A stretch of 6,153 nt of DNA from Oscillospiraceae bacterium (lineage in GTDB: Bacteria > Bacillota > Clostridia > Christensenellales > Aristaeellaceae), in assembly GCA_031282605.1 (NCBI GenBank), contig JAITDK010000195.1, positions 1 through 6,153 of the forward strand, in the 5' to 3' direction. Below are positions 1-6,010 of the stretch, piece by piece (within the stretch, counting starts at the first letter, position 1; every line of letters begins with the position of its first letter). Position numbers and translations under genes: made by a program. Below the pieces are notes generated by a model. The model did not search any database. It was not told the DNA's origin and saw only the letters and a program-made list of their open reading frames with translations.

Positions 1-10
1 CAGGTTTCGA

Positions 11-52
11 AAGGGCGGATAGCCCTTCGCAGGGTCTGGGACAGAGTCCCAG
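11..52. repeat. Two adjacent hairpin modules in the left repeat
   Basis: AAGGGC (11-16) and GCCCTT (22-27) flank a 5-base loop, and the stem extends outward by CG/CG past a bulged A. CTGGGAC (36-42) and GTCCCAG (46-52) flank a 3-base loop. Both are perfect over the quoted arms and occur unchanged in the right repeat. No T-tract follows either hairpin on either strand, so they are not classical intrinsic terminators. Confidence 0.8.
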
Positions 53-64
53 GCTCCCCGCAGG

Positions 65-96
65 GACGTTCCCCCGTTCCTACGTTCCCGCGTTCC
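65..96 (-). repeat. Four tandem 8-bp units, GGAACGNN (left copy)
   Basis: On the minus strand the units read GGAACGCG, GGAACGTA, GGAACGGG and GGAACGTC. Six bases are fixed and the last two vary. The right repeat holds the same number of units at the same place (6011-6042) with partly different final dinucleotides. This is a short direct-repeat array inside the larger repeat. Confidence 0.85.
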
Positions 97-103
97 AATT
101 CCT

Positions 104-162
104 GCGCCCGCCAGTAAAAACGCTATAAAGAAGTTGACGACTTACGCTATTGTGGCGGGCGC
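104..162. repeat. Nested inverted repeat with variable core (left copy)
   Basis: The arms GCGCCCGCCA (104-113) and TGGCGGGCGC (153-162) are perfectly complementary over 10 bp and enclose 39 bases. The equivalent arms in the right copy are 11 bp, with an extra C/G pair in both arms, and the enclosed bases are different. The right arm here can also pair with GCGTCCCGCC at about 200-209 through a bulge, so alternative stems are possible. Confidence 0.8.
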
Positions 163-179
163 TACAAACTTAAAGCGCA

Positions 180-197
180 TTCGATCCGCAGATCGAA
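180..197. repeat. TTCGATC/GATCGAA hairpin (left copy)
   Basis: A 7-bp perfect stem (180-186 with 191-197) has a 4-base loop. It is also present in the right repeat at 5908-5925. It lies in the most conserved inner block of the repeat, the part nearest the 3' end of the flanking gene. Confidence 0.75.
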
Positions 198-215
198 CAG
201 CGTCCCGCCGCAGCG

Positions 216-305
216 GACAACCGGGGATTACGCGACGCAAACCGCGATTCCTCGCCATTCTTTATAGAACTCATGCTAAACTACAAACACAGAAACCCCT
301 CACGA
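216..305. other. Non-coding gap between left repeat and phosphorylase gene
   Basis: This stretch covers the 90 bases between the stop codon of the minus-strand phosphorylase and the left repeat. I see no gene and no hairpin with a T-tract that would act as an intrinsic terminator for the phosphorylase. One 10-base word, TTCTTTATAG (258-267), is the reverse complement of CTATAAAGAA (123-132) in the variable core of the left repeat. Confidence 0.6.
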
Positions 306-1076
306 TCATACCCTCGCTGCTACTTCAAGCGCTATGCGCAGGAAGCTTACCCGATGGTCGTCGGTAAGCTTACCCAGCGTGCGTGAATCCCACTCCAACG
401 CGTCCAAACTATCGGCGGCGTATAGAAACTGGTAACAGTCCACGCCGCGAAACTGTGCGGCTGCCATGATTGACGCACATTCCATTTCGACTGTCAAACA
501 GCCATCGTCTTTGCGTTTTTTCATATTGCCGCGCGTTTCGCGGTATATTGCGTCGGTAGTCCATGTTCTGCCGCAGACATGCGGGATATTCAATTCCTCA
601 AGTATAGACGCGAGGCGATCGGCCGTCTTTACCTTGATGTAAGTGCTTGGAGGCGCGTAGTGATAACTCGTGCCCTCGTCGCGATACGCTTCCGTGGGAA
701 CAATCAACGACTTCTCGACGATTTCCTGGTTCAGCACGCCGCAACTGCCATAGAACACAAACTTACGCGCGCCCTTCGCGATTACGTCTTCCATGTATCC
801 CGCCGCCGCCGGACCGCCGATTCCCGTGTAGTAGAGCGCGATTTTTTTACCTTTGTATCCTACGCAGTAGACATTGAGTCCTGTGTTTCTGTGCATATCG
901 CTGATATGCACAGCGTTTAGCCGTTCCCGTGCGACGGCGATGGTTTGACTGGCGAACGTCACTACAGCCACTTCCGGAAATCCTTCTATAGCCTCGTTCA
1001 TATGCGACGCGCTGATAATCGCTTCGCGGTCGCTGTCGAATGAATCGATGATCGTTGAGCCGCGAGTATCCGTCAT
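306..1076 (-). CDS. Nucleoside phosphorylase (purine/uridine phosphorylase family)
   Basis: A 256-residue soluble protein of the nucleoside phosphorylase-I (PNP_UDP_1) family. Such enzymes split a nucleoside with phosphate into a free base and (deoxy)ribose-1-phosphate in cytoplasmic salvage. Family motifs are visible: TGIGGP (residues 84-89, phosphate-binding region), YGSCG (109-113), a TTDAIYRET stretch (173-181) and VEMECA (196-201, the Met-Glu region that contacts ribose). The length is normal for the family. It resembles the uncharacterised subgroup found in streptococci and clostridia (spr0068-like) more than classical Udp or DeoD, so base preference is open. The ATG at 1076 is preceded by AGGGGGG (1081-1087), which supports this start. 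The gene is transcribed divergently from the oxidoreductase operon, and its 3' end faces the left repeat. Near the end of the gene, 343-371 form a 9-bp inverted repeat inside the coding sequence. The family is certain; the substrate is not. Confidence 0.93.
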   Translation of the reverse strand: MTDTRGSTIIDSFDSDREAIISASHMNEAIEGFPEVAVVTFASQTIAVARERLNAVHISDMHRNTGLNVYCVGYKGKKIALYYTGIGGPAAAGYMEDVIAKGARKFVFYGSCGVLNQEIVEKSLIVPTEAYRDEGTSYHYAPPSTYIKVKTADRLASILEELNIPHVCGRTWTTDAIYRETRGNMKKRKDDGCLTVEMECASIMAAAQFRGVDCYQFLYAADSLDALEWDSRTLGKLTDDHRVSFLRIALEVAARV

Positions 1077-1115
1077 GATGCCCCCCTAATATGAATCCGC
1101 GTATTATTCCCGATT

Positions 1116-1128
1116 AACGCGACGCGTT
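1116..1128. promoter_or_regulatory. 13-bp palindrome in the divergent intergenic region
   Basis: AACGCG (1116-1121) and CGCGTT (1123-1128) form a perfect palindrome around a central A. It lies 40-52 bases upstream of the phosphorylase start. Its symmetry would suit a dimeric repressor, but no regulator gene is present in the window and chance cannot be excluded. Confidence 0.25.
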
Positions 1129-1245
1129 CGACTGATTACCGCAGAATATTCGGGAAGCAAGTCGTCGGTTCCTTCCGTAATCAGGGTAAAAAATGGACGC
1201 GGATCTCTCGGTAAACCCCGCTATCCCGGCTTATTCCCGCCCGTC

Positions 1246-1274
1246 TTGACTCCCCCGCAAAAAATGGTTATACT
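1246..1274 (+). promoter_or_regulatory. Sigma-A/sigma-70 type promoter of the oxidoreductase operon
   Basis: A -35 box TTGACT (1246-1251) and a -10 box TATACT (1269-1274) are separated by exactly 17 bases. Each differs from consensus (TTGACA, TATAAT) at one position. Transcription would start near 1281, giving a leader of about 50 bases before the GTG start at 1332. The spacing and match make this the best promoter in the window. It drives the ferredoxin subunit and, since no gap follows, probably all five genes. Confidence 0.8.
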
Positions 1275-1279
1275 AATGC

Positions 1280-1297
1280 GGTTGTACATGCGCAACC
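1280..1297 (+). promoter_or_regulatory. Inverted repeat at the predicted transcription start
   Basis: GGTTG (1280-1284) and CAACC (1293-1297) flank 8 bases, just downstream of the -10 box and over the predicted start point. This could be a repressor operator or a hairpin at the 5' end of the mRNA. The arms are only 5 bp, so support is weak. Confidence 0.3.
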
Positions 1298-1316
1298 CAT
1301 ATTATACGAATCAGCC

Positions 1317-1323
1317 AAAGGAG
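1317..1323 (+). promoter_or_regulatory. Ribosome binding site supporting a GTG start
   Basis: AAAGGAG lies 8 bases before the GTG at 1332. It decides the start, since no ATG lies in a suitable place: the reading frame from this GTG gives the full N-terminal beta strand that precedes the first cysteine cluster. Confidence 0.8.
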
Positions 1324-1331
1324 CGATTCAA

Positions 1332-1538
1332 GTGGCGAAACTAACCATCCTGTCCGACCGGTGCAAGGGCTGCGGCCTGTGCATAGAGGTCTGTCCAAAG
1401 AAGGTTCTGGGGTTCGACAAGAACACGTTGAACGCGAAGGGGTATAGGCCCGCCGCTGCGCTGCAGCCCGAGGCGTGCATCGGCTGCGCGTTCTGCGCGC
1501 GGATGTGTCCCGATTGCGTCATTGCCGTAGAGCGATAG
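1332..1538 (+). CDS. vorC: Ferredoxin (delta) subunit of 2-oxoacid:ferredoxin oxidoreductase
   Basis: A 68-residue protein with two [4Fe-4S] ferredoxin motifs. The first is C11-x2-C14-x2-C17-x3-C21-P; the second is C49-x2-C52-x2-C55-x3-C59-P. An extra cysteine, C62, follows the second motif. This is the usual layout and length of the small delta subunit (VorC/KorD) that carries electrons from the TPP site of the catalytic subunits to a soluble ferredoxin. Translation begins at GTG with a good ribosome binding site. The stop codon overlaps the ribosome binding site of the next gene, and only 10 bases separate the two genes. Position as the first gene, followed by alpha, beta and gamma, is typical of anaerobe operons. 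The symbol is by family convention; KorD is equally defensible. Confidence 0.92.
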   Translation: MAKLTILSDRCKGCGLCIEVCPKKVLGFDKNTLNAKGYRPAAALQPEACIGCAFCARMCPDCVIAVER

Positions 1539-1548
1539 GAGTGAACGA

Positions 1549-2637
1549 ATGGCTAAGTTATTGATGAAGGGGAACGAGGCGATAGCGGAGGCGGCCATCC
1601 GCGCCGGATGTCGTTACTTCTTCGGCTATCCCATCACGCCGCAGAATCAAATACCCGAATACATGTCCAAACGTATGCCCCAGGTAGGAGGCACGTTCCT
1701 GCAGGCGGAGAGCGAGGTTTCCGCGATCAACATGGTCTACGGCGCGGCGGGGGCTGGAGCGAGGGTGATGACCAGTTCGTCCGGCCCGGGCATCAGCCTG
1801 AAGCAGGAGGGGATCAGCTATCTGGTTGGAGCGCAGCTGCCATGCGTGATCGTGAATATCATGCGCGGCGGACCGGGGCTAGGCTCGATCCAGCCGTCGC
1901 AAGGGGATTATTACCAGGCGACGCGGGGCGGCGGTCACGGCGATTATCGGATACCGGTGTTCGCGCCGTCTTCGGTCGGCGAGGCCGTCACGCTGACTCA
2001 GAAGGCGTTCGACATGGCGGACAAGTACCGCTCGCCGGTAATCGTACTGGGCGACGGTATGATCGGCCAAATGATGGAGCCGGTCGACCTGCCGGATTCC
2101 ATTGAGATCAACAACGTTGACAAACCATGGGCGGCTGTCGGCTGGGACGGAACGCGTCCTCGCGCGATAATCAATTCCCTCTATATCGATCCCTCTGTGC
2201 TGGAGCGGCACAACATCATGCTTCAGGAGAAGTTCGCGCAGATCGAGTCCGCCGAGATGGATTATGGCGCGGAACTGGTCGACGACGCCGATCTGGTGGT
2301 AGTCGCGTACGGCACAGTCGCGCGCATTGCGCGCAGCGCTATACGCATGGCGCGCGCCGAAGGCATCAAGGCGGGGATGATCCGCCCGATCACCCTATGG
2401 CCGTTCCCGTCCGATCCGATCGCCAAAGCCGCCGAAACGGCGAAGGCGTTCCTCACGGTTGAGATGAGCGCCGGGCAGATGATCGACGACGTGAGGCTGG
2501 CCGTTGCGGGACGCAAACCAGTCCTGTTCTATGGGCGTACAGGCGGCATGGTGCCCGCGGTTCGCGACGTGCTTCATCAGATACGCATAGCCGCGGGAGC
2601 GGCCGATCCGCGCAATCCGCTAGAGGAGGCGATATAA
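1549..2637 (+). CDS. vorB: 2-oxoacid:ferredoxin oxidoreductase alpha subunit (VorB type)
   Basis: A 362-residue protein covering domains I and II of the pyruvate:ferredoxin oxidoreductase superfamily. Domain I holds GYPITP (26-31), the QAESE stretch with E54 and E56 (near the conserved glutamate that activates thiamine pyrophosphate), TSSSGPG (75-81) and an RGGPGLGSIQPSQGD segment (106-120). Domain II is the transketolase C-terminal-like part, from about 250 to the end. The protein closely follows the pattern of proteins annotated as 3-methyl-2-oxobutanoate dehydrogenase subunit VorB. The likely reaction is 2-oxoacid + CoA + oxidised ferredoxin to acyl-CoA + CO2 + reduced ferredoxin. Related KorA proteins act on 2-oxoglutarate, so the substrate is not settled by sequence. 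AGGAG (1537-1541) lies 7 bases before the ATG. The stop codon overlaps the next start by one base (TAATG), which indicates translational coupling. Confidence 0.95.
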   Translation: MAKLLMKGNEAIAEAAIRAGCRYFFGYPITPQNQIPEYMSKRMPQVGGTFLQAESEVSAINMVYGAAGAGARVMTSSSGPGISLKQEGISYLVGAQLPCVIVNIMRGGPGLGSIQPSQGDYYQATRGGGHGDYRIPVFAPSSVGEAVTLTQKAFDMADKYRSPVIVLGDGMIGQMMEPVDLPDSIEINNVDKPWAAVGWDGTRPRAIINSLYIDPSVLERHNIMLQEKFAQIESAEMDYGAELVDDADLVVVAYGTVARIARSAIRMARAEGIKAGMIRPITLWPFPSDPIAKAAETAKAFLTVEMSAGQMIDDVRLAVAGRKPVLFYGRTGGMVPAVRDVLHQIRIAAGAADPRNPLEEAI

Positions 2638-3386
2638 TGGCGGTCGTTTTTCAGAAGCCCAAGTCCCTGACCGACGACATACTGACATACTGTCCCGGCT
2701 GTACCCACGGCATTATCCATCGGCTGGTCGCCGAGGCTATCGACGATCTGGGCGTTCAAGCCAAGACGATAGGCGTCGCGCCGGTTGGATGCGCGGTGTT
2801 TGCGTATAACTTCTTCGCAGTGGATATGATGCAGGCCGCGCACGGCCGCGCGCCCGCCGTCGCGACCGGGATAAAGCGCGTTCATCCGGATAACGTCGTA
2901 TTTACGTATCAGGGCGACGGCGACTTAGCCTCCATCGGCATGGCCGAGATCATGCACGCGGCGGGACGCGGCGAAAAGATCACCACAATATTCGTCAACA
3001 ACGCCATATACGGCATGACCGGCGGCCAGATGGCCCCGACTACGCTCATCGGGCAGGTGACTACCACTTCCCCATATGGCCGCAAGGAAGAGCTGTGTGG
3101 TAAACCCATCCGTATGAGCGAGCTGATCGCGCAGATGGATGGTTCCGCGTACGTCGCGCGCGCATCCGTGCATGACCCGAAGCATGTCCTCGACGCGAAG
3201 AAGGCCATACGCAAGGCGTTCGAGACACAGCTCAGCGGCGCGGGGTTCTCGATGGTCGAACTGCTCTCGACGTGCCCGACTAACTGGGGTATGACGCCGT
3301 CGGAATCGCTCAAGTGGGTCGCGTCCGATATGATACCCTACTATCCTCTGGGAGTCTACAAGGACTCGGCAAAGGGGGCGGCATAA
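2637..3386 (+). CDS. vorA: 2-oxoacid:ferredoxin oxidoreductase beta subunit (TPP-binding)
   Basis: A 249-residue TPP-binding subunit. The thiamine pyrophosphate/Mg motif starts at GDGD (93-96) and ends in VNNAIYGMTGGQ (120-131). Cysteines C19 and C22 (YCPGC), C52 (PVGC) and C213 (STCPTNWG) match the four that ligate the proximal [4Fe-4S] cluster in this family. The SxCPT-N-W ending and the length of about 250 residues are normal for clostridial KorB/VorA proteins. It pairs with the upstream alpha subunit to form the active site. The ATG overlaps the alpha stop by one base and has a strong AGAGGAGG site (2622-2629). The stop again overlaps the next start by one base. Naming as VorA or KorB depends on substrate, which is unknown. 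Confidence 0.94.
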   Translation: MAVVFQKPKSLTDDILTYCPGCTHGIIHRLVAEAIDDLGVQAKTIGVAPVGCAVFAYNFFAVDMMQAAHGRAPAVATGIKRVHPDNVVFTYQGDGDLASIGMAEIMHAAGRGEKITTIFVNNAIYGMTGGQMAPTTLIGQVTTTSPYGRKEELCGKPIRMSELIAQMDGSAYVARASVHDPKHVLDAKKAIRKAFETQLSGAGFSMVELLSTCPTNWGMTPSESLKWVASDMIPYYPLGVYKDSAKGAA

Positions 3387-3922
3387 TGGAAAAACGCATA
3401 TTGATCGCGGGATTCGGCGGTCAGGGCGTGCTTCTGATGGGTCAACTGCTCAGCAAGGCGGGTATGCATGAGGATATGGAGGTCTGCTGGATGCCGTCGT
3501 ACGGTCCGGAGATGCGCGGCGGCGAGGCGAACTGCGGCGTGATTCTCGCGGACGAACCGATCGGCTCGCCGCTAGTCGCTGAACCAGACGTGGCCATACT
3601 GATGAACCGACCGTCGCTGGATAAGTTTGAGCCGTCGATAACGCCGGGCGGCGTTCTGCTGTATAACAGTTCGCTGATCGACGTCGAACCGAAGCGTTCC
3701 GACGTGAAGATATACGCCGTGCCGTGCAACGATATCGCGGTTAAGATAGGCAACGCGCGTGTGGCGAACATGGTAATGCTGGGCGCGTTCAACGCGCTGA
3801 CTAATCTGCTGCCTATGGACAGCCTTCTAGACGCGCTGCGGCAGACGCTCGGCGCGGGCAAGGAGCGCCTGATCCCCATCAACCAGCAGGCGCTGACCGC
3901 CGGGGCGGAATCGGTGGCTTAG
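3386..3922 (+). CDS. 2-oxoacid:ferredoxin oxidoreductase gamma subunit
   Basis: A 178-residue subunit of the pyruvate/ketoisovalerate oxidoreductase catalytic (POR/gamma) domain. It opens with a glycine-rich motif, GFGGQGV (9-15), followed by PSYGPEMRGGEANC (37-50), both hallmarks of the family (KorC/VorG). In the complex this domain contributes to CoA binding. The frame is open upstream to an ATG at 3314, but that would add 24 residues overlapping the beta gene. The ATG at 3386 is preferred because it has AAAGGGGG (3371-3378) before it, overlaps the beta stop by one base like the previous junction, and starts directly with the first strand of the nucleotide-binding-like fold. The length fits the family. 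With this gene the four-subunit complex is complete. Confidence 0.94.
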   Translation: MEKRILIAGFGGQGVLLMGQLLSKAGMHEDMEVCWMPSYGPEMRGGEANCGVILADEPIGSPLVAEPDVAILMNRPSLDKFEPSITPGGVLLYNSSLIDVEPKRSDVKIYAVPCNDIAVKIGNARVANMVMLGAFNALTNLLPMDSLLDALRQTLGAGKERLIPINQQALTAGAESVA

Positions 3923-3925
3923 CGT

Positions 3926-5869
3926 ATGGCGGCGGGTTTGATATTGGCGGCGTATCTGTTGACCGGATGCGCCGCCGCGTGGGCGTTGTTCCCGGATCGC
4001 GGGGTATTGTGGCGCGGATGGTTCGGCTGCGCGGCGGGGCTCCTGCTGTTCATGTGGCTGCCCGCGCTGTTCGCGTTCAGGCTGGATTTCACGATGGATG
4101 CTCAATGGGCGTCGCTGGGTGCGCTTGCGGTTATAGCGTGCGCGTGCGGGATCGTTCTGTTAAGGCGCGGAAGACGATCCATAAAAGAAGCCGTCAAGGG
4201 CGAGGCCGAACCCGTCCGCGCGTTCGTCGGAATCGTTCCGCTGCTTACGGTCGTAGCCGCGTATCTGCAATATACGCATACCCTGCGCCCCGTCGGCGAC
4301 GCGCTGTACGCGGGGCAATCCACTTACGGCGATCTTAGTCTGCACCTATCTATAGCCACCAGCCTGCGAAACGCGTCGTTCCCGCCCGAGTACGCGCTTC
4401 TGCCAGGCACGCGTCTGGCCTATCCGTTCCTGATGGATACGCTCTCCACGTCGCTGATGCTGTGGGGTATGCCGCTGCGCTGGTCGTTCATCATACCCGG
4501 CACTCTAATGTGCGCGCTGGTGTTCACCGGGATACTGCTGCTTGCCTGGCAGCTGACTCGCAGTGAGAAGGTTTCCGCGTTGACGCTGCTGCTGCTAGTG
4601 TTCTGCGGCGGCTTTGGTTTCCTGTATTCGTGGGATTTGATCGGCGAGGATCCGTCGCGTTTCCTGGACATATTCACCGAATTCTACCGCGCGCCGGCAA
4701 ACCTGACCGAAGTGAACATCCGCTGGAGCAACCTGCTGGTAGATATGTGGCTGCCGCAGCGAACGTTCCTGAGCGGATGGGTCTTGCTGCTTCCCGCGCT
4801 GTCGCTGGTGATTGATCTGCCCAAAGAGAAGCGGATTTGGCGCGCAGCGATAACGGCGGGATTGTTCGCGGGCGGAATGCCGCTGGTGCATACGCACTCA
4901 TTTCTGGCTTTGGGGTTGTTCAGCGCGGGATACCTGGGTTGGAGTTGTGCGGAGCGCAGGGAGGGTTCGCTGACCTTGTCTTGCGTTGTTTATCTTGCGA
5001 TAACCTTGACCCTGGCGTTGCCTCAGTTGATCGCGTTCACGTTTGAACAGTCTTCGGCGGATGGGTTTGTCCGCCTCCATTTCAATTGGGTGAACGGCAC
5101 TGGCGGGGGATTGCGTGATTCGTATCTGTATTTCTGGATAAAGAATGTCGGCCCGCCGATGCTGTTGGTAATTCTGATGCTGTTCGACATGCCTCGCGAG
5201 CACAGGCCGGTTGCGGTCGGCGCGTTTTTGATATTTATAGCGGCTGAATTGATCGAGTTTCAACCGAATGACTACGACAATAATAAGTTGTTCTACGTGT
5301 GGTATCTGATCATCCTGCCGTGCGCGCTTGCGTTCGGCGCAAGGGTTTATCAGCGGTTGAAAGGGATTAGGGCGCGAGGGATAATGGCCGTCGCGTTTGT
5401 TTTGGTTTCGATAACATCCGGCGTTCTTTCCGTTATTCGCGAAGGTATGAGCGAATATGAGCTGTATTCCGCCAACGCGATGGCCGTAGCGCGCTACGTA
5501 GAGGACAACACCCCGCCGGATGCCGTCATACTCACCGCCGTCAATCATAATAACCCCGTCAGCGCGGTTGCGGGACGCAAGGTCGTTTGCGGGCCGTCTG
5601 TGTTTCTCTACTTCCATGGGCTGGATTACCAGGAGAAGGCCGACGACGTGGTAAGGTTTTACATCAATCCGGTGGGTTCTAGGTATGTTATTGAGGATAA
5701 TGACGTCTCATATATTCTGGTGGGCGATTACGAGAAGGCCATACCGGGCATGGATGAGGACGAGATAGCGAAGGCGTACGCGCTGGTGTTCGAGTCTGGC
5801 GGCTATCGGTTGTATAAAACGAGCGATCCGGCGGAGGCTGGATCAACGGAGGATGCGCCGAATGGTTAA
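3926..5869 (+). CDS. Polytopic membrane protein, GT-C glycosyltransferase-like
   Basis: A 647-residue integral membrane protein of unproven function. I count about 12-14 hydrophobic segments: four between residues 1 and 118, then a non-membrane loop at 119-168, then clusters at roughly 185-235, 285-380 and 405-505. The rest, from about 508, is a soluble C-terminal domain. The first loop contains YGDLSLH (D136, H140). An acidic residue in the first extracytoplasmic loop is where GT-C enzymes, which use lipid-linked sugars, keep their catalytic residue. The soluble domain contains NHNNPVSAVAGRKVV (540-554) and FLYFHGLDYQ, which I recognise as recurring in uncharacterised bacterial membrane proteins of this shape. 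The start is 3 bases after the gamma stop, with no convincing ribosome binding site, so translation probably depends on coupling to the upstream gene. A transferase for cell-surface glycans is an inference; another transport or lipid role is possible. Confidence 0.8.
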   Translation: MAAGLILAAYLLTGCAAAWALFPDRGVLWRGWFGCAAGLLLFMWLPALFAFRLDFTMDAQWASLGALAVIACACGIVLLRRGRRSIKEAVKGEAEPVRAFVGIVPLLTVVAAYLQYTHTLRPVGDALYAGQSTYGDLSLHLSIATSLRNASFPPEYALLPGTRLAYPFLMDTLSTSLMLWGMPLRWSFIIPGTLMCALVFTGILLLAWQLTRSEKVSALTLLLLVFCGGFGFLYSWDLIGEDPSRFLDIFTEFYRAPANLTEVNIRWSNLLVDMWLPQRTFLSGWVLLLPALSLVIDLPKEKRIWRAAITAGLFAGGMPLVHTHSFLALGLFSAGYLGWSCAERREGSLTLSCVVYLAITLTLALPQLIAFTFEQSSADGFVRLHFNWVNGTGGGLRDSYLYFWIKNVGPPMLLVILMLFDMPREHRPVAVGAFLIFIAAELIEFQPNDYDNNKLFYVWYLIILPCALAFGARVYQRLKGIRARGIMAVAFVLVSITSGVLSVIREGMSEYELYSANAMAVARYVEDNTPPDAVILTAVNHNNPVSAVAGRKVVCGPSVFLYFHGLDYQEKADDVVRFYINPVGSRYVIEDNDVSYILVGDYEKAIPGMDEDEIAKAYALVFESGGYRLYKTSDPAEAGSTEDAPNG

Positions 5870-5907
5870 TGGCGTAGCGTTCGGCTATTCGCTGCGGCGG
5901 GACGCTG

Positions 5908-5925
5908 TTCGATCTGCGGATCGAA
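5908..5925. repeat. TTCGATC/GATCGAA hairpin (right copy)
   Basis: A 7-bp perfect stem (5908-5914 with 5919-5925) closes a TGCG loop. It is identical to the hairpin at 180-197, read on the opposite strand. It can be enclosed by a longer stem made of GGCGGGACGC (about 5896-5905) and GCGCCCCGCC (5943-5952), with one A-C mismatch. Confidence 0.75.
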
Positions 5926-5942
5926 TGCGCTTTAAGTTTGTG

Positions 5943-6003
5943 GCGCCCCGCCACTATGACGGGAGATGATTATTCCAGTATAGTATTTACACTGGCGGGG
6001 CGC
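5943..6003. repeat. Nested inverted repeat with variable core (right copy)
   Basis: The arms GCGCCCCGCCA (5943-5953) and TGGCGGGGCGC (5993-6003) are perfectly complementary over 11 bp around a 39-base interior. Compared with the left copy, both arms have gained or lost the same C/G pair, so complementarity is kept. The interior differs in sequence from that of the left copy but has the same length. Inside it, CCAGT (5975-5979) and ACTGG (5991-5995) form a smaller, overlapping stem. Confidence 0.8.
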
Positions 6004-6010
6004 AGGAGTT

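Larger units (their letters stand above)
1..215 (-). repeat. Left copy of a ~215-bp structured dispersed repeat
   Basis: The reverse complement of this stretch matches 5890-6106. Positions 1-73 are identical to 6034-6106 (73 bp), and 164-215 are identical to 5890-5941 (52 bp). Between them the 8-bp tandem units and stem arms are similar, but a core of about 35 bp (116-150) is diverged. Read on the minus strand, away from the end of the nucleoside phosphorylase gene, the modules are: a short hairpin with TTCGATC/GATCGAA arms (180-197), a nested stem with GC-rich arms (104-162), four 8-bp units (65-96), a CTGGGAC/GTCCCAG hairpin (36-52) and an AAGGGC/GCCCTT hairpin (11-27). The copy may continue to the left of the window. 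No coding capacity is credible. I see an intergenic palindromic repeat; transposition or an RNA role is only inference. Confidence 0.9.

Noticed and set aside
104..162. CRISPR repeat-spacer unit, because two similar arms enclose a variable ~39-base core
   Set aside because: The arms are inverted rather than direct repeats, there is only one core per copy, the copies are 5.7 kb apart, and no cas gene is present.
134..168. Plus-strand promoter starting with TTGACG at 134
   Set aside because: No acceptable -10 box lies 16-18 bases downstream; the nearest TACAAA is too far away.
134..367. Plus-strand open frame of 77 codons at the left end
   Set aside because: It runs through the structured repeat and then antisense into the phosphorylase gene, has no ribosome binding site, and its arginine-rich product looks like translated non-coding GC-rich DNA.
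1133..1160. Promoter for the phosphorylase gene (minus strand TTGCTT, 16 bases, TAATCA)
   Set aside because: Both boxes are poor matches and the spacing is short; I could not choose it over other AT-rich words nearby.
3314..3385. Upstream start for the gamma subunit
   Set aside because: The extra 24 residues overlap the beta subunit gene and precede the glycine-rich motif without family support; the ATG at 3386 has a ribosome binding site and a one-base overlap.
4898..5617. 239-codon minus-strand frame opposite the membrane protein
   Set aside because: It is a shadow of a GC-rich gene: the product is rich in R, Q and P with no domain, and the plus-strand frame encodes a coherent membrane protein.
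5943..6003. Integron attC site, because of the imperfect palindrome with variable centre
   Set aside because: The GTTRRRY and RYYYAAC core sites are absent, the arms are perfectly paired, and there is no integrase or cassette-like gene order.
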